Below, piece after piece: positions 20,377-32,260 of a stretch of 64,000 nucleotides of DNA. The stretch's first letter is position 1. Each line of letters begins with the position of its first letter. The notes under the pieces were generated by a model. The model was given only the letters and a program-made list of their open reading frames with translations. It was not told the origin of the DNA and made no database searches. Position numbers and translations under genes: made by a program. The stretch is from Bidens hawaiensis (lineage: Eukaryota; Streptophyta; Magnoliopsida; Asterales; Asteraceae): the NCBI GenBank assembly GCA_021521415.1, contig JAIQDT010009015.1:26461-90460 (forward strand), written 5' to 3'.

Positions 20377-20989
20377 TATATATATATATACACACACAAA
20401 AACATTTTAAGGGTTCTATTTTAAAAGGTTAACGAAGTTCGGTTTACTTAAACGATTGTAAACAATATTGGTTTTAATATAATAAAGGATTTATTAAATA
20501 AAATGGTTAAAAACAAATAATACAAAAAAAAATCAACAAAAACCGGCATGGGGGACTTGAACCGCGCCCCAGGTGTTTTTTCAGATGAGGTTCAATGAAC
20601 TCAATATTGATCTATGAAACCGAAAACTCACGATGTTTGTTCGGTGCGTTTCGGTACTAATCGATGAACGAAAACGATTGAGCATGTACACAATATGTAA
20701 ATAACAACTCGTTGAAGCTCATTAGAAATTTTGGCAGAGTTTCGGTCCAATAATGTGTCTCGTAAATTGAACGGTTGTAACTAACTAATTCGAACAAATG
20801 AACTTATTTATACACATGGTCTTATTTATAAACGGTGTGTATGGTGAACAAGTTGCCGATTGAAATTATTATGAATTTTAAATCTTTGCAAGTATCAATC
20901 AAATCAAACTAAACCAATATGCCGAGATAATCCACTATAAAAATTTGATTTAGCAACGATCAATATAACATTGATAAATCTTCTTGGAT
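20377..20989. other. No gene seen
   Basis: Starts with a TA/CA microsatellite that flanks the Helitron end. GGACTTGAACC at about 20552 has the sequence of a pol III B box on the minus strand, but I see no matching A box. Nothing else is supported. Confidence 0.5.
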
Positions 20990-22890
20990 ATCTCTGAACA
21001 AAAACTAAATACTTTAATGAGAAACTGGAACCCATACCATAGTCTTAGGTCGACCAGTATCCTCAACATGATTAACAACAGCTAATGGAATTATTGGTTT
21101 TCATGCTGGTAACAGTTTATCAGCTTGTTGTCTCAAAAATTTAACTTCGTAAGAATTGTGAGACTGTTCAGGAGATTTTAACAATGAATTAATATAAACT
21201 CTTTGTTGTTTAATTTTTTATTCAAGTGTCTCAAATTGCCAAAAAGTTAAAGAACCCTTGTTAAACTCATCTGGCAATTCGAGTCATCTTCGGTATGGAC
21301 AATCAACAATCAAATTTTGACATTCATAAAAAGATCAAGGTTGGCAGTAATGTGTCGAGAACATCCACTATCCATTATCCATTTGTCACCATATATAGTC
21401 TTGGATGAACTCTGCACAATCAAATAAAATAATTAGGCCAAAAAGACATCCCAAGCCTCAGTCTTGGGCACCTCTTTAGTTTCCTTTCGAGACTCAATAA
21501 TTTCATATTTTAAATGTGATTGATGAACTTGAGAATACGTCATAGGTTTGTTTGACATTTTATGAAGATATGCATCTTTGATCATATTTGTATCTTGATT
21601 TTGACAAATTGGTTGAATGGGTTCAAACAACTTGTTCTTTAAATTAATCTTGTTTAGATTGACATGAACCACGTTACGTAGGTTCACGTCATGAAACATG
21701 ATATGTGTATCATCAAGCTTAACTTATGATAGTCGTCTTTTCAAGATTTATTTAACCAAAGGAACCTTTGGTGATTGCTCCTTGGTTAATGAATTTGCAG
21801 TCTTGTTTACCCTAGTTCCACATTTGCGTGCAACATGACCACGTTCACCACATGAGAAACAAGTTCTCATGTCCACAAAGGTATGTGCCGGGTTAACAAA
21901 AGCATGTGAAACATCAGGTTGAAAAGAATCAACTGATACTTTAACATCATCCAAAGCATCCAATTTAACATACCTATTTTTCTTATAAAATTCAAGATTT
22001 GAACAGTTTGGAAAACTTTGTAATGTATTATGTCCAGTTGAACTAACAAACATTACATGTTACACAAATTTACTTACTGTTTTACTTTGGATTTAGAAAC
22101 TTGTTTGTTCAAAGATTTGGATTTTGTAAAGGCTTTTTCAGTATCATTTAAGCTCGATGTATTATTTTGAAAGACACTCTCGATCAACTTAGATTTGATC
22201 AAGTGTAATGGAATGTATTTTTCATCAAAAACCTTATTCATACCTTTTACATAAAAACTCTACCAATTTTTACTTTACTAATAGACGGATTAATGAATTT
22301 CATTAAATCCTCATCAGAAATACTCAGTTTTTCTGATTTCTTGTTGTTTACCAACAGACGGCATATCTAGTTTTTACTTTACCAACGAGAAATGATATGT
22401 TCTTTGTGTACCCCCTTGGGTTCAAACACATCTTCAATCACTACCTCATCAACAGTTTCGACAAAAACTTTGTTACTTTCAACATGAGTTTCTTGAGTTG
22501 AGGATTGAAAAACTAGTTTATCTTGATTAATTTGTTTTGGTTTCTCCACCTTGAGTATAGGTTCAACCATTTGGAAGGATCAACATTAGAATAACTATCA
22601 ATAACAACCTTTTCTTTTCTCCCGAAAATGGATGGTTTGAAATATCATTGTGAAATGGTGGAGGAACCTCAACAAATCCTAGACCATTTTTAGAACCTTC
22701 TGTTTACCATACACTTCACTTACTTTATTAAGTAAATATGAAGAATTTCTAAACTTATCAAGTTTGGTTTTCAAATCAAGTACCTCATTTTCAGGTTCAG
22801 TAATTTTTGTTCTTGATTTTAAGATTTCTTGAACCTGCCGATCAATGATTAACTTGATTAGAACACAAGGACATATATATATATATATAC
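20990..22890 (-). pseudogene. Decayed Ty1/copia gag-protease remnant
   Basis: On the minus strand the pieces occur in copia order. First is a coiled-coil-like gag part (about 22870-22690), then GLGFVEVPPPFHND at about 22660 and an acidic linker. A zinc knuckle CFSCGERGHVARKC follows at about 21830-21870, then the protease motif WIMDSGCSRH at about 21350-21385. The frame changes several times, with stops between. No integrase or RT follows, so only the 5' part of the polyprotein was kept. The form resembles Tnt1-94-like copia polyproteins. Confidence 0.75.
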
Positions 22891-22892
22891 AC

Positions 22893-22985
22893 ACACTATA
22901 TTAAAATACATATAGGAAAGGAAAAATGATCATTAAACCAAAACTCTTAAAAAATAAGAGTTTTACCATTTATAATGCTTGATGT
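22893..22985 (+). mobile_element. Candidate Helitron 2, 5' terminal region (3' end not found)
   Basis: After a TA/CA microsatellite, the sequence CTATATTAAAATACATATAG plus the subterminal hairpin ACTCTTAAAAAATAAGAGT parallels the starts of the elements at about 3155 and 38232. A Pumilio-like gene fragment follows in the same orientation, as in Helitron 1. I could not find a hairpin-plus-CTAG 3' terminus before or after the second hAT copy, so the extent is unknown. Confidence 0.4.
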
Positions 22986-23434
22986 ACAATTGTTAAAGCA
23001 TTGAATTCAAATTGAGCGGGTATTCAGAATGGGAAGGTAGATTGAAATTTTAAATCCAAATCTAGAGACACCATGTACCTTTCCCTAAATTGGTTTGTTC
23101 TTCACCACCACCACCACGAGAGAAATGGAGAAGCGTGAGTGGAAAGGAGGAACAATGCCACTTTCGCTTCGTAAGCAATCTCTTAACAGCTCTCAAATAT
23201 CTCCATTTCCATATAATCCTCACCTGAACACAAATCTTCTCCACTAGACCGTATCAGTTTCTTTTTGTTTACTAGGTCCGATTTCATCTGCAAATTACAG
23301 ATTATTGTACTTGTTATAGATTCTTGCTGAATTTCATGGTTGATTTGGAACAAACATATGATAATGGAATCAAGAAAAAATAAGGGTTGTAAGAAGCTTT
23401 GGCCTTCGTTTCCTCTCTTTTGTCTATGAACAAG

Positions 23435-24040
23435 GCATGCTGGTTATGAAATTATATTCTATTCTATTGAGCTTCAGTTATTCAAGGATCTACAAACGAA
23501 GGTAATTACTCCCTAAATACAATTCTTTACATGTTTTCACTCATTATTTTAATATTTTAAACTAAACTACAAACCATATATGCTTTCAATCATATGTTAG
23601 TGCATGTAGTTTCTCAAGTTGAATTTGCAAAAAGCAGCGATAGTGAGACATGTGTCTGCTGTGATTCAGCCAATGTTAGAAAATTGGATAGTGGATCACT
23701 CTATTTTCCGCAAGGTACTTGTGGAATTCTTCAAGATTGCTGACCAGAACATTTCAGCTATTATTTTTCTTTATTTATTACTCAAATTGTTAAACCAAAT
23801 ATATGGTTTGTCTTTGCAGCACAAGTTATTCAACGTTTGTCAAGTGTGCTATTGGGATTCTTTGCATCAAGCATGGAAATGCCCAGGTTTAATACTATTC
23901 CTTTCTAATATTTTGATCATTATATTGCTTTTATATATTTTATCACTTGTAAATTTTGTGCTTTTTTTCAGCAAAGAAAGAAAATTGTAAAAGGAATAAA
24001 GGGTAATGTTTATATGATGACTGGATTTGCAGCACGGTAA
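23435..24040 (+). pseudogene. Pumilio homolog 24-like gene fragment with introns
   Basis: Four exon-like blocks match, in order, the PUF/CPL nucleolar protein called Pumilio 24 in plants (Puf6/PUM3-type), which acts in pre-rRNA processing. About 23440-23501 reads FYSIELQLFKDL and ends at |GTAATT. About 23610-23750 reads LQKAAIVRHVSAVIQPMLE, WIVDHSI and IADQ. 23820-23886 gives QVIQRLSS, then ILCIKHGNAQ in another frame, with about a dozen residues deleted between. 23972-24040 reads QRKKIVKGIKGNV, then a stop. Introns have GT/AG ends, apart from a lost donor after the second block. Retained introns rule out a processed pseudogene and fit DNA-level capture. Confidence 0.7.
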
Positions 24041-24375
24041 CTATGATTTTTTTTTTTTGGAACTTTGTTATCACCATATAACTTAAAAGTGGAATGTCTT
24101 TTAAATTTTACTTGTTGTATTTTAGGTGCTCACGTGTATACTCTCTTTTGTTGATTACACACAAATTATAAAAAGGTTGGTCACTTTTTATCTTTAGAGT
24201 TTGCATAGTCATGCAATATAGAAATGATTCATTAGTAATTAAACTTATTTTAAAGATTTTTATTTGCAAACTACAAACAATACATCGATTAATTAGATAT
24301 TGCACATCCCACTCTTGATTTTATGAGTTTATTACTGAAAGACAGACAGGCGATTAATCGGACAAGCAGCTTCAC

Positions 24376-24890
24376 AACAGAGATAGTTAGTTAGTTTTTT
24401 TTTTTTTTGAAAAAAATGATGTTTTTGATTCGTGGGTCGGGATTGGTTTCAGTTCACCATGTATTTATATCCAAATTAACCGAACGTATTTATTTATAAA
24501 AATTTAACTGAAAGCAAACTGAAATGAAGCGAATTGAAATGAAGCAAAAATCTGAAACCGAACCAAAATGAAACTAAAAATTTGAATCCAAAATCGAAAA
24601 AAAACACAAAACTAAAACGCAACCAAAAAAAAATTCTAACCGAAAAAACCAAAAAAACCCAAAATCAAAAACTAAAAAAACTTAACCAAATTATTGGTTA
24701 CACACTTACACCGATTAAACCTAAGCCAAAAAAAAAAAAACAGAACTGGTTTGGTTTGGGTTTGTAACAATAACCAACTTCTTATTTGGTTACGGTTTAG
24801 ACAATTATCTTTTTGGGTGTCGGTTTCGGTTACAACAGAAAATAAATATCAAAACTGAATAAACTGATAACCAATAACCAAACCTATAAA
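24376..24890. repeat. AT-rich low-complexity block with AACCGAA-type repeats
   Basis: Many degenerate AACCGAA/AACTGAA words on the left and TTTCGGTT/TTTGGTT words on the right surround A-rich runs. It resembles the subterminal region of a small hAT-like MITE, but clear terminal inverted repeats are not visible. The Lys-rich open frame here is an artefact. Confidence 0.35.
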
Positions 24891-25289
24891 CATCATCGCA
24901 GTTATGATAGTGAAAATTAAACAATTAGTTTCATGTTATGGCTGAAATTATGAACTTCATTGCACATGCACCGAAATAATATTTGTTTTCAGTTGGTAAT
25001 ATTCTGTGAATAATATTTGTTTCCAGTTGGTGATTTGGTGTTATGTTGTTTGAAAAAATCTCATAGGCGTAAGCATATTTAAGAAAGGAGCATACAACTC
25101 AATTTGGGTTATTAACCCTTTTAGGTTCATGCAGAATATTATCATTGTCTTTTTAATGCTCCAATCAAACAACTCAAAGCAAGGGTAGTTGCAATTAATA
25201 ATGAGGTGAACATCCCCAGGAAGTTTTCTCTTAGTTAATAAATGTCATTGTACTTACAATGGTTTATTGAAATATAATGATTTTTTTTT

Positions 25290-26310
25290 TTGCAGTGTTG
25301 TGTTATTTTGAACGTTCAAGTGATAACTAGATTAACTACGCTTATAAAAGCTTCATCAAAGCACCGGAGATGCAAAGCAAGACTATCAATTCAATGAGGT
25401 ATATAAATTTTTGAAGTTTATGGTTTTAATTTGTTTTTGGCATTGTTATCTGGTATGTAAAATTTAGTTTTATAGTTAGTGCATGTCCTGACTAGGCGGG
25501 GCTGTTATACGGTAGTTAAACATTAAATCAAACTAAATAAATGGGTTAAAAGGGCAAACTAGCAAATCCATTGGGTAGATACGAACACGAACCGAACCTT
25601 TTTAGACAGTCTGCAACATTTAAGAAACCTTTGCACTTAAATTTGAGTTTGGAGATGTGGATGTGGACCTTGTGGTAGTTAATTTTTGAATTTTGGGTAG
25701 ATACGAACACGTAAATTTTATTGTTTATTGATTTCAATCATAAAGCTTTTAGCACTAAACTGGTCCCTAAGATTAGTTTGTTAATGGTGACCAGGCAAGT
25801 ATTCAAGTTTGAAGTTAAGTGTGCTGAAAGAACTTGCACAACATGAAGGTATAATTACATCTGAAAAATGTTAAAAATAGGTCAATATGTGTTTAGTTTT
25901 AATACAATAATTGTATTTAGTTTGACTTTTAATAGTCAATATGAGGCCATATATTATACCAAAAATTATCAAAGTTCTCTTTAGAAAGTATTAACTAATG
26001 GGTTTTTGTGTTCAACTTTACTTTTAATTGTTGTTCGTTTATAGAAATTTAAACTTATTGATTCCGTAAATAGTGATCTCACACATGAGATTCTTAATTA
26101 TTTAGATTTCATTTGAACAAGTTTTTAAATGGTTAATTTTAGCTTATGTGTGATTTTTGTCTTAGTCAAGGTGGTTAATTTAAACATCAATGATTTTTAG
26201 TAGTTATTAAATTTCAGGCGGCTCAGTAGCAATGGCATTGATTTCAGGTCATGGAAAGATTGGCAAAACTCAATCAAGCTACAAGTCAAGGTAATAAGTT
26301 ATCACTGAAG
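25290..26310 (+). other. Scattered exon-like pieces of unknown origin
   Basis: Short open blocks bounded by splice-like sites: 25297 onward after TTTTTTGCAG (CVILNVQVITRLTTL...), a block ending at about 25849 before |GTATAA, and 26218-26290 after TTTCAG (GSVAMALISGHGKIGKTQ...) ending at |GTAATA. None is recognised. They may be more captured exons of Helitron 2 or chance. Confidence 0.2.
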
Positions 26311-27244
26311 ACCACTTTTATTGTCATTGATGTTCATGTGTATTTTATAGTTCATTTACGTCGACTAATTTTGAGGTTTGCCTACGTCTTGCTTTTATGT
26401 TAACTATTTTATGCTATATGTTGTTTTATTAGGTGACAGTAGAGCTTTGTATTTGCTACCGTCATGTTAAACGTAGGTTTTAAATGAGTCGAGTAGGGGC
26501 CGAGATGGCGTGATCCCTTATCGACGTTGTATTGTTACTATTTTGTGGAATGAGTTTGTAATCAGTTACCGCAACTATATGTAATTTGGGGCTTTCCAAT
26601 ATTAACAGCGCGTGCATATCGAAGTGATCTGACCCGCATCATAGCTCATCAGAGTAGTTAAACCCCAAGTAAAGTTAAGTTGTTGAGGCCTTCAAATTTT
26701 CATTTGAAATTTTGTGTATTCATGTGTGTTTATTGTTTTGATGCTTCTTATTGCAATTTATGCGATGATAATGTGCTTTTGGGTAGAGGTGTTCAAAACG
26801 GTTTGGGACTAGGAACCGGAACCGGTTCCTAACAGGTTCCTATATTCAAAACCCCATTTTAAACCGGTTCCAGGCTCGAACCGGTTAGGGAACCGAACCG
26901 GTTCTCCCACCCTCGGACCCCTAACCTATCTAACCGGTTCTTACCGGTTCCTAACCCGGTTCCTGTACTGTAACCGGTTCCTAACCCGGTCCAACCGGTT
27001 ACAGTGTAAAATTTTTTTTTTTTCGTTTTTCGTTTGCGATTTGGATTCTAAACTACGATTCGTATTTGTATAACATGAAAAATAAAAAAAAACAATTAAC
27101 ATAAAATTCATTTTATTTACTTTAAGAAGTTCAAAAAAAAAGGTTACATGTTTTAAAATCTTCAAAAACAAACTAACAAAACATTAAACTTATAAATATA
27201 AAGTTGTGACATTATTTCTAGAAAAGCCTTCTTGTTCGTCGTAA

Positions 27245-29318
27245 TTATTGAGCGGCGACTTCTTCCTCGAAATTAGTTGTAGAAATGCCTTCTTGTTCGT
27301 CGTGCACTCGAACATCAAGTGGTGTTTCATCTTCGAGAGTGGTTACGTGTTGAATACGATCGATTGAGTCCAAGTGATCCTTTAAGCAAATGCACATCTC
27401 CACCGACTCCGAATTTAGTCTTGTTCTTCTCACCGATATTACCCTGCCACTAAGAGAAAAAGCGGATTCCGAAGCTACCGTATAAGCTTGGACGGTTAGT
27501 AAATTACGGGCCATGGTGGCAAGAATCGGAAACTCGGTTTCCTTTACCTTCCACCAAGCCAAAACATCAAAAGTGCCATATTCCTCTTCGGATAAACCGG
27601 TAGAGTAATCATTTGCACTATACCTTCCTAGTTCGCTTGAAGGGGTGTTACCCCTTTGTTTTTTAGCCGTTACGTTGCGAACGGTGTTCATAAGGCTAAT
27701 CATGGGATCTCGTACTCTAGTAGCACTTGAACTTGATGAAGACCCCCCCGACATAGGCATGTGTATGTTTGACCCATATTTATTTAAATAAAAGTCATAC
27801 ATAAATTTAAAATTCAAGTTAAAATAATTTTTTGCCTCTGTTGAAAAGTTTGGGTCAACTTCATGCATATCTAAGGCTGAAAAAATTTCGTCTATCACAC
27901 ATTCAACCCCCGTAACATTTAACATTGGGTTTAAAGCGGCGGCGCAAGTAAAAACCGGTGGCAATTCAAGAAAGTATTTTTTTAATTTAAACTTCATTGG
28001 TAATATGATGTTTGAAAACATTGGACTTTTATTTTCAAATTCTTTAAGATTGTTAACCATTAAAAATAACTCCGAAAGAACCAAGGGACTTGTCGGATAA
28101 TACGTTCCCGATAGTTTCGTAGTTGATGTTTTAAAAACTTCAAGAAAAGTCGATAAGTCATTGATAATTTCCCATTTCTCATTTGAAAAGGGGATTGCCA
28201 AATCATTCTCGGCAAGACTAGAATGAAACATTTGTAAAGTTTCTCTTTGTTCCAAAGCACTTTGAAAGATTATGCAAGTGGAATTCCATCGATGAGGTAC
28301 ATCCCAATTAGCTCCCAAAGCTTTTCTTCCCGTATCTTTACAAAATTTTCTATATTCCATTTGTCTTTTTTTACTTTTCTTAAAAACTTCATGTATCATT
28401 AGTCTAAAATCGTTTATAACCGATGTAACCTCATCCGAAGCAAGTCCGTCTTGCACGATTAAATTAATGATATGTGCAACACACCTTAAGTGAAAAAATA
28501 CACCATTGCAAATCGGTGTATATTTTAATTTTAATTTATCAACCGCCGATGTATTATTCGACGCGTTATCAAATGCCATTGAAAATATTTTATTTTCTAG
28601 TTTATAAGTTTTTATAACATAATCTAAAATTTCAAACAAATTATCTCCCGTATGTGGATACTCAAAGAGTTCGAAAGCAATGGTGCGTTTCATCATTTCC
28701 CATGATGACGGATCTACCCAATGAGCGGTGACACAAAACCCAATGAGCGGTGACACAAAGATAAGATTCGGGTAGACCATGTGGAGCCGACCAAACATCA
28801 CTAGTTAAGTTTATTCCCGTATTTATATTTTCAAAATATGCAATTAGTACCTCTTTGGCCTTCTTCCACAATTTTAAACAATAACGTTTAAGAGTATGAC
28901 GACTTACGTGAGTGTATTGTGGTTGAAGCGTATCTCGAATCATGGCGGTTAAGCGATGGTTGTCGAAGTGGCTAAACGGCAAAGCTTCTTGAATCACAAA
29001 CTTCGCTATACGATCTTGAACTCGATCAATTTGGTATGTAAATATTCCGCCTTCACTATCCATTTGCGTTTGTTGCGAATCGACGTTCTTTTTCAACGCC
29101 TTGCAATACGGTTTTTCGATGTGTTTCTTCAAATTTGAATTCGAAAGTGGGTTTAAATAAACCCCACAAAACTTGCACCGAGCCTTCAATGAATGGTCAC
29201 TCAATTCAACCAAATCCCAATTGCACCAAATCTCTTGATTACGATTATGAGGTACAATACGAACGAAACTTGGTTCGGCGTTGGAACCTTGACCAACCGA
29301 TGATTGTGAGGCAGCCAT
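27245..29318 (-). pseudogene. hAT transposase, copy 2, frameshifted by a 22-bp tandem duplication
   Basis: The N-terminal part (29318 downward) holds the BED zinc finger CKFC...HIEKPYC and TSDVW. The C-terminal part (to 27245) holds AFDNASNN, the hAT dimerisation region and ASESAFSLSGR. Here the C tract is short (7 C) and the C-terminal half is one frame, unlike copy 1. The frame breaks only at 28716-28759, where 22 bp are repeated head to tail. Each copy therefore has a different lesion, and their common ancestor could have been functional. The protein would end near EEEVAAQ. Confidence 0.92.
28716..28759. repeat. 22-bp tandem duplication
   Basis: Two adjacent copies of a 22-bp unit beginning ACCCAATGAGCGG; copy 1 of the hAT has a single unit at the same site. 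The duplication shifts the transposase frame by one base. Confidence 0.95.
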
Positions 29319-29788
29319 AACAACAAATATGAATATAGAAGAAGAGAAAACAAGAGATTAGAGAACTCAAAACGTTGTAATAGCGTTTTTTTGTATTTTT
29401 TTGCGTTCGGGTTTGCGTTTTGAGTGTTGTGATGAACCCATGACACCAAATACCTATTTATTCTAGTGGGGTGCTTGGGGGAGCCAAAAAACGGCTATTT
29501 TTGACCCCAACGGTCAAAAAACGGCCAAAAAAACGATTTCCAACGGCTATAATCGATCCAACGGCTAGAACCGGTTCCGGATGGTTCGGTTCCAGAACCG
29601 GTTCCGGTTCGGTTCGGTTCTTACCCGCCCCCACTCAGAAATGCAAGAACCGGTCACGGATCATCGGGTTGAATCAGATAGGGCCCGGTTCCTACAAAAA
29701 AACGGGTAGGAACCGGTTCGGGTCCACCGGTTCGGGTCCACCGGTTCGGTTCCAGGAACCGGTTTCGTTGAACATCTCTACTTTTGGG

Positions 29789-30927
29789 TTAGTGTTGAGG
29801 TACTCATTAACGCGAACATTGGCCACTGTATATTAGTCAACTGGTTAGTTAATATTTTTTTATCTTTTGGATTTTTGAACATAACCACAACATCCTTGTT
29901 GGCTGTGTTTGTATTGATTAATATATCAAATCCGTTTACAAACTTCACTGCGCAAATTGTCACTTGAGATACGGTCAATCAAAATTTGTAGGTTGTTGAG
30001 TCACTTGAGATATGGTCAATTAAAATTTGTAGGCTGTTGTTGAGGTTTAGCATAGTGGAAGTATGCTGGCCAGCTTTGGCCGTTTGAAAATCATTGAAAA
30101 ATCATGAGTGGGGCAATCTAGATGTGATCTTCACATATCAATGGAGGAAATATAGACTACAAGTCACAAAGTGACAAACCAAATATGAATAGAGGAAATT
30201 TAGATTAAAGGTCACAAAGTGACAAACCAAATATGTGATCTTCATGATGTTAGCTCTATCTATAATTTCTGTATTTACAAACAAAAATGCATTTTTTCTT
30301 TGCGTATGAACTTTTATATCAAGTAAATCATTCACTACCTATTTACAACCTTTGTCATTTATATAAGCTTCCTTAAGGCCCAAGTAGAAAACTTGCCGCT
30401 ACATCAAGAAAGCGTTTATACGAGCACAAAAGAAAAACCACGTTGATTGAAGGGTGATCCGAAATTGATTCGTTTTTGCTGTCAGTTACACAAGGTTATA
30501 TTGAAGGCGTGGTGGTTAAGGATTTATCAATTCCTGATTTCACAGGTCAAATTGGAGCATAAAAGGAGGGGGGCTGTCGGTGTGACGGGAATTGGAGGGA
30601 AAAGAGAAAAACAATTTTGCTATAAGGTCCCTTGGGTATTAATTGGATATCAAAGGTTGTAAAAACTATAGTGTAGGGGCTATAATGCACATATTTGATA
30701 CATTAAACGATTATAAATATGTGTAAATACAATAAAGACAAAACTGGAAGACATGATTAATAGTTTGACGTCTTTATTACATATAACGATCCGATAAGAA
30801 ATGGGTACATTAAACGGATACAAAATATTAAACGAACTTTGACGAATGTCAAAAAAAATGTCTCGAATAAAAAAATTGCAAAACAATGAAAAATGATAGA
30901 AAAATTGGGAAATGTTCTTCAAAACCA

Positions 30928-30930
<3 letters not shown>
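29789..30930. other. No gene seen; short tandem duplications
   Basis: A roughly 41-bp unit (GTCACTTGAGATAnGGTCAA...) is repeated at about 29960-30040. A roughly 50-bp unit containing the palindrome GTCACAAAGTGAC is repeated at about 30140-30235. No coding sequence or element ends are supported. Confidence 0.5.

Positions 30931-30932
<2 letters not shown>

Positions 30933-31006
<74 letters not shown>
30933..31006. repeat. (TA)n-(GA)n compound microsatellite
   Basis: TA to 30968, then GA to 31006 with one interruption. It generates the Tyr/Ile and Ser/Leu repeat frames seen here. Confidence 0.95.
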
Positions 31007-31007
<1 letters not shown>

Positions 31008-31039
31008 CTAGGTTCAAAATGAAACTCCAAAACAGTGAG

Positions 31040-32260
31040 GAACCGGAGTACTCCATTCCCAACCATTGATCAAATTCCCCACATCCTTTAGTACACCATC
31101 AATCACCTACATCATATTATTTTTGTAGTAGAAAAAAAACACATAAAAAAATGAAAAAAATAAGTAAAAAAATTATAGATTTAAAGAAAAATAAAATATA
31201 TAAAAAAGTAAAAAAAAAACGAAAATGTTTATCTAGCAACCAGGGGAAAAAAAAAGAAAAAAAAACTTCAAAAAATTCAAAAAATTAATTAAAAAAATAA
31301 AAAAAATACGAAAAATATAAAAAAATAAAAAAAAAATAATATCTACCATCCCCGTTACAAAAAAAAAACTAAAACTTAGTTTACCCTACGGGTTTAGTTT
31401 AGCTTTTAGCAGGTGTAGGTTTTTTTATCTTGTCGGGAGGGGGACACTTTTCATTAATATTTTACACGTAAAATAACAAATCTCATTAACATTTTACATT
31501 TATAACAACTATTCATAAAGATTTTACATGTAAAATCCTAAATAACTGTTGTTTTACTTGTAAAATGTTAATGAGATTTTTTGTTTTACGTGTAAAATGT
31601 TGATGACAAGTTTTTTTTATTTATGTAATATATTAATTTTTACATGTAAAATTTTAAAGGACTTTTATTTTACATGTAAAATGTTAATAAAATTTGTTGT
31701 TTTACATTAAATGTTAATGAAAAGTGTTATTTTACATACAAAATCTTAAAGAACTGTTGTTTTACATATAAAACGTTAATGAGATTTGTTGTTTTACGTG
31801 TAAAATGTTAATTAAAAGTGTTATTTTACATGTAAAATCTTAATGAACTGTTGTTTTACATGTGAAATGTTAATGATATTTTTTGTTTTACATTCAAAGT
31901 GGTCCCCCCAAGCTAAAAAAAACCTAAACCCACTAAAAGCTAAACTAAAACCGAAAGCTAAATTGAGTTCGAGTATCTTTTTTTTTGACCGGGAATGCTA
32001 GATATTTCTTTGGTTTTTTAAATTTTCTTCATTTTTTAATTAATTTTTTGAAGAGCTTTTTTTGTCCGGGGATGCTAGATAAACATTTTGGTTTTTTACT
32101 TTTTTTAGTTTTTCATTTTTTTTTGTTTTATAATTTTTTTAATTATTTTTTTAGGGGTTGTTTTTTCTATTACCAAAATTATGTGATGTAGGTTATTGAG
32201 GGTGCACCATAAGAATGTAGGGAATTGATTAAGGGGGAAGGGAGTTCACCATAAGGATGT
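31040..32260. mobile_element. 1.2-kb fold-back element
   Basis: Sequence from about 31045 (ACTCCATTCCCAACCATTGATC...) to 31450 reappears inverted from 32255 back to 31900. The shared blocks are CCTACATCAnATnATTTTTG, the A-rich/T-rich arms, TAGCnnCCnGGG, TAGTTTAGCTTTTAGCnGGT and a short G-rich tract before the core. The arms are about 85-90% alike by eye. The core is a tandem array of TTTTACATGTAAAA palindromes. There is no coding content. The outer ends diverge, so the true termini and target duplication are uncertain. Transcription through it would give a long hairpin RNA. Confidence 0.65.
31440..31900. repeat. Array of TTTTACATGTAAAA palindromes
   Basis: About ten degenerate copies of TTTTACATGTAAAA (variants TTTTACGTGTAAAA, TTTTACTTGTAAAA), each followed by TGTTAATGAnATTTGTTG or CTTAATGAACTGTTG. 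Alternating spacers give a period of about 55-60 bp for a two-palindrome unit. Confidence 0.8.

Larger units (their letters stand above)
26784..29780 (-). mobile_element. hAT transposon copy 2, complete ends
   Basis: The 8-bp target duplication CTTTTGGG lies at 26776-26783 and 29781-29788. Terminal inverted repeats start TAGAGGTGTTCAAAACGG on the left and TAGAGATGTTCAACGAAAC on the right. AACCGGTTCC repeats fill both subterminal regions. The length is 2997 bp. It shares near-identical transposase sequence with copy 1 but differs just inside the left end (about 27100-27245). Confidence 0.95.

Noticed and set aside
20545..20575. B-box-like GGTTCAAGTCC on the minus strand, possible tRNA or SINE
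   Set aside because: No A box at the right distance and no cloverleaf.
24582..24767. Lys-rich 61-codon frame
   Set aside because: Low-complexity A-rich repeat.
30680..31066. Frame with Ser-Leu and Tyr-Ile repeats
   Set aside because: Translation of the GA and TA microsatellites.
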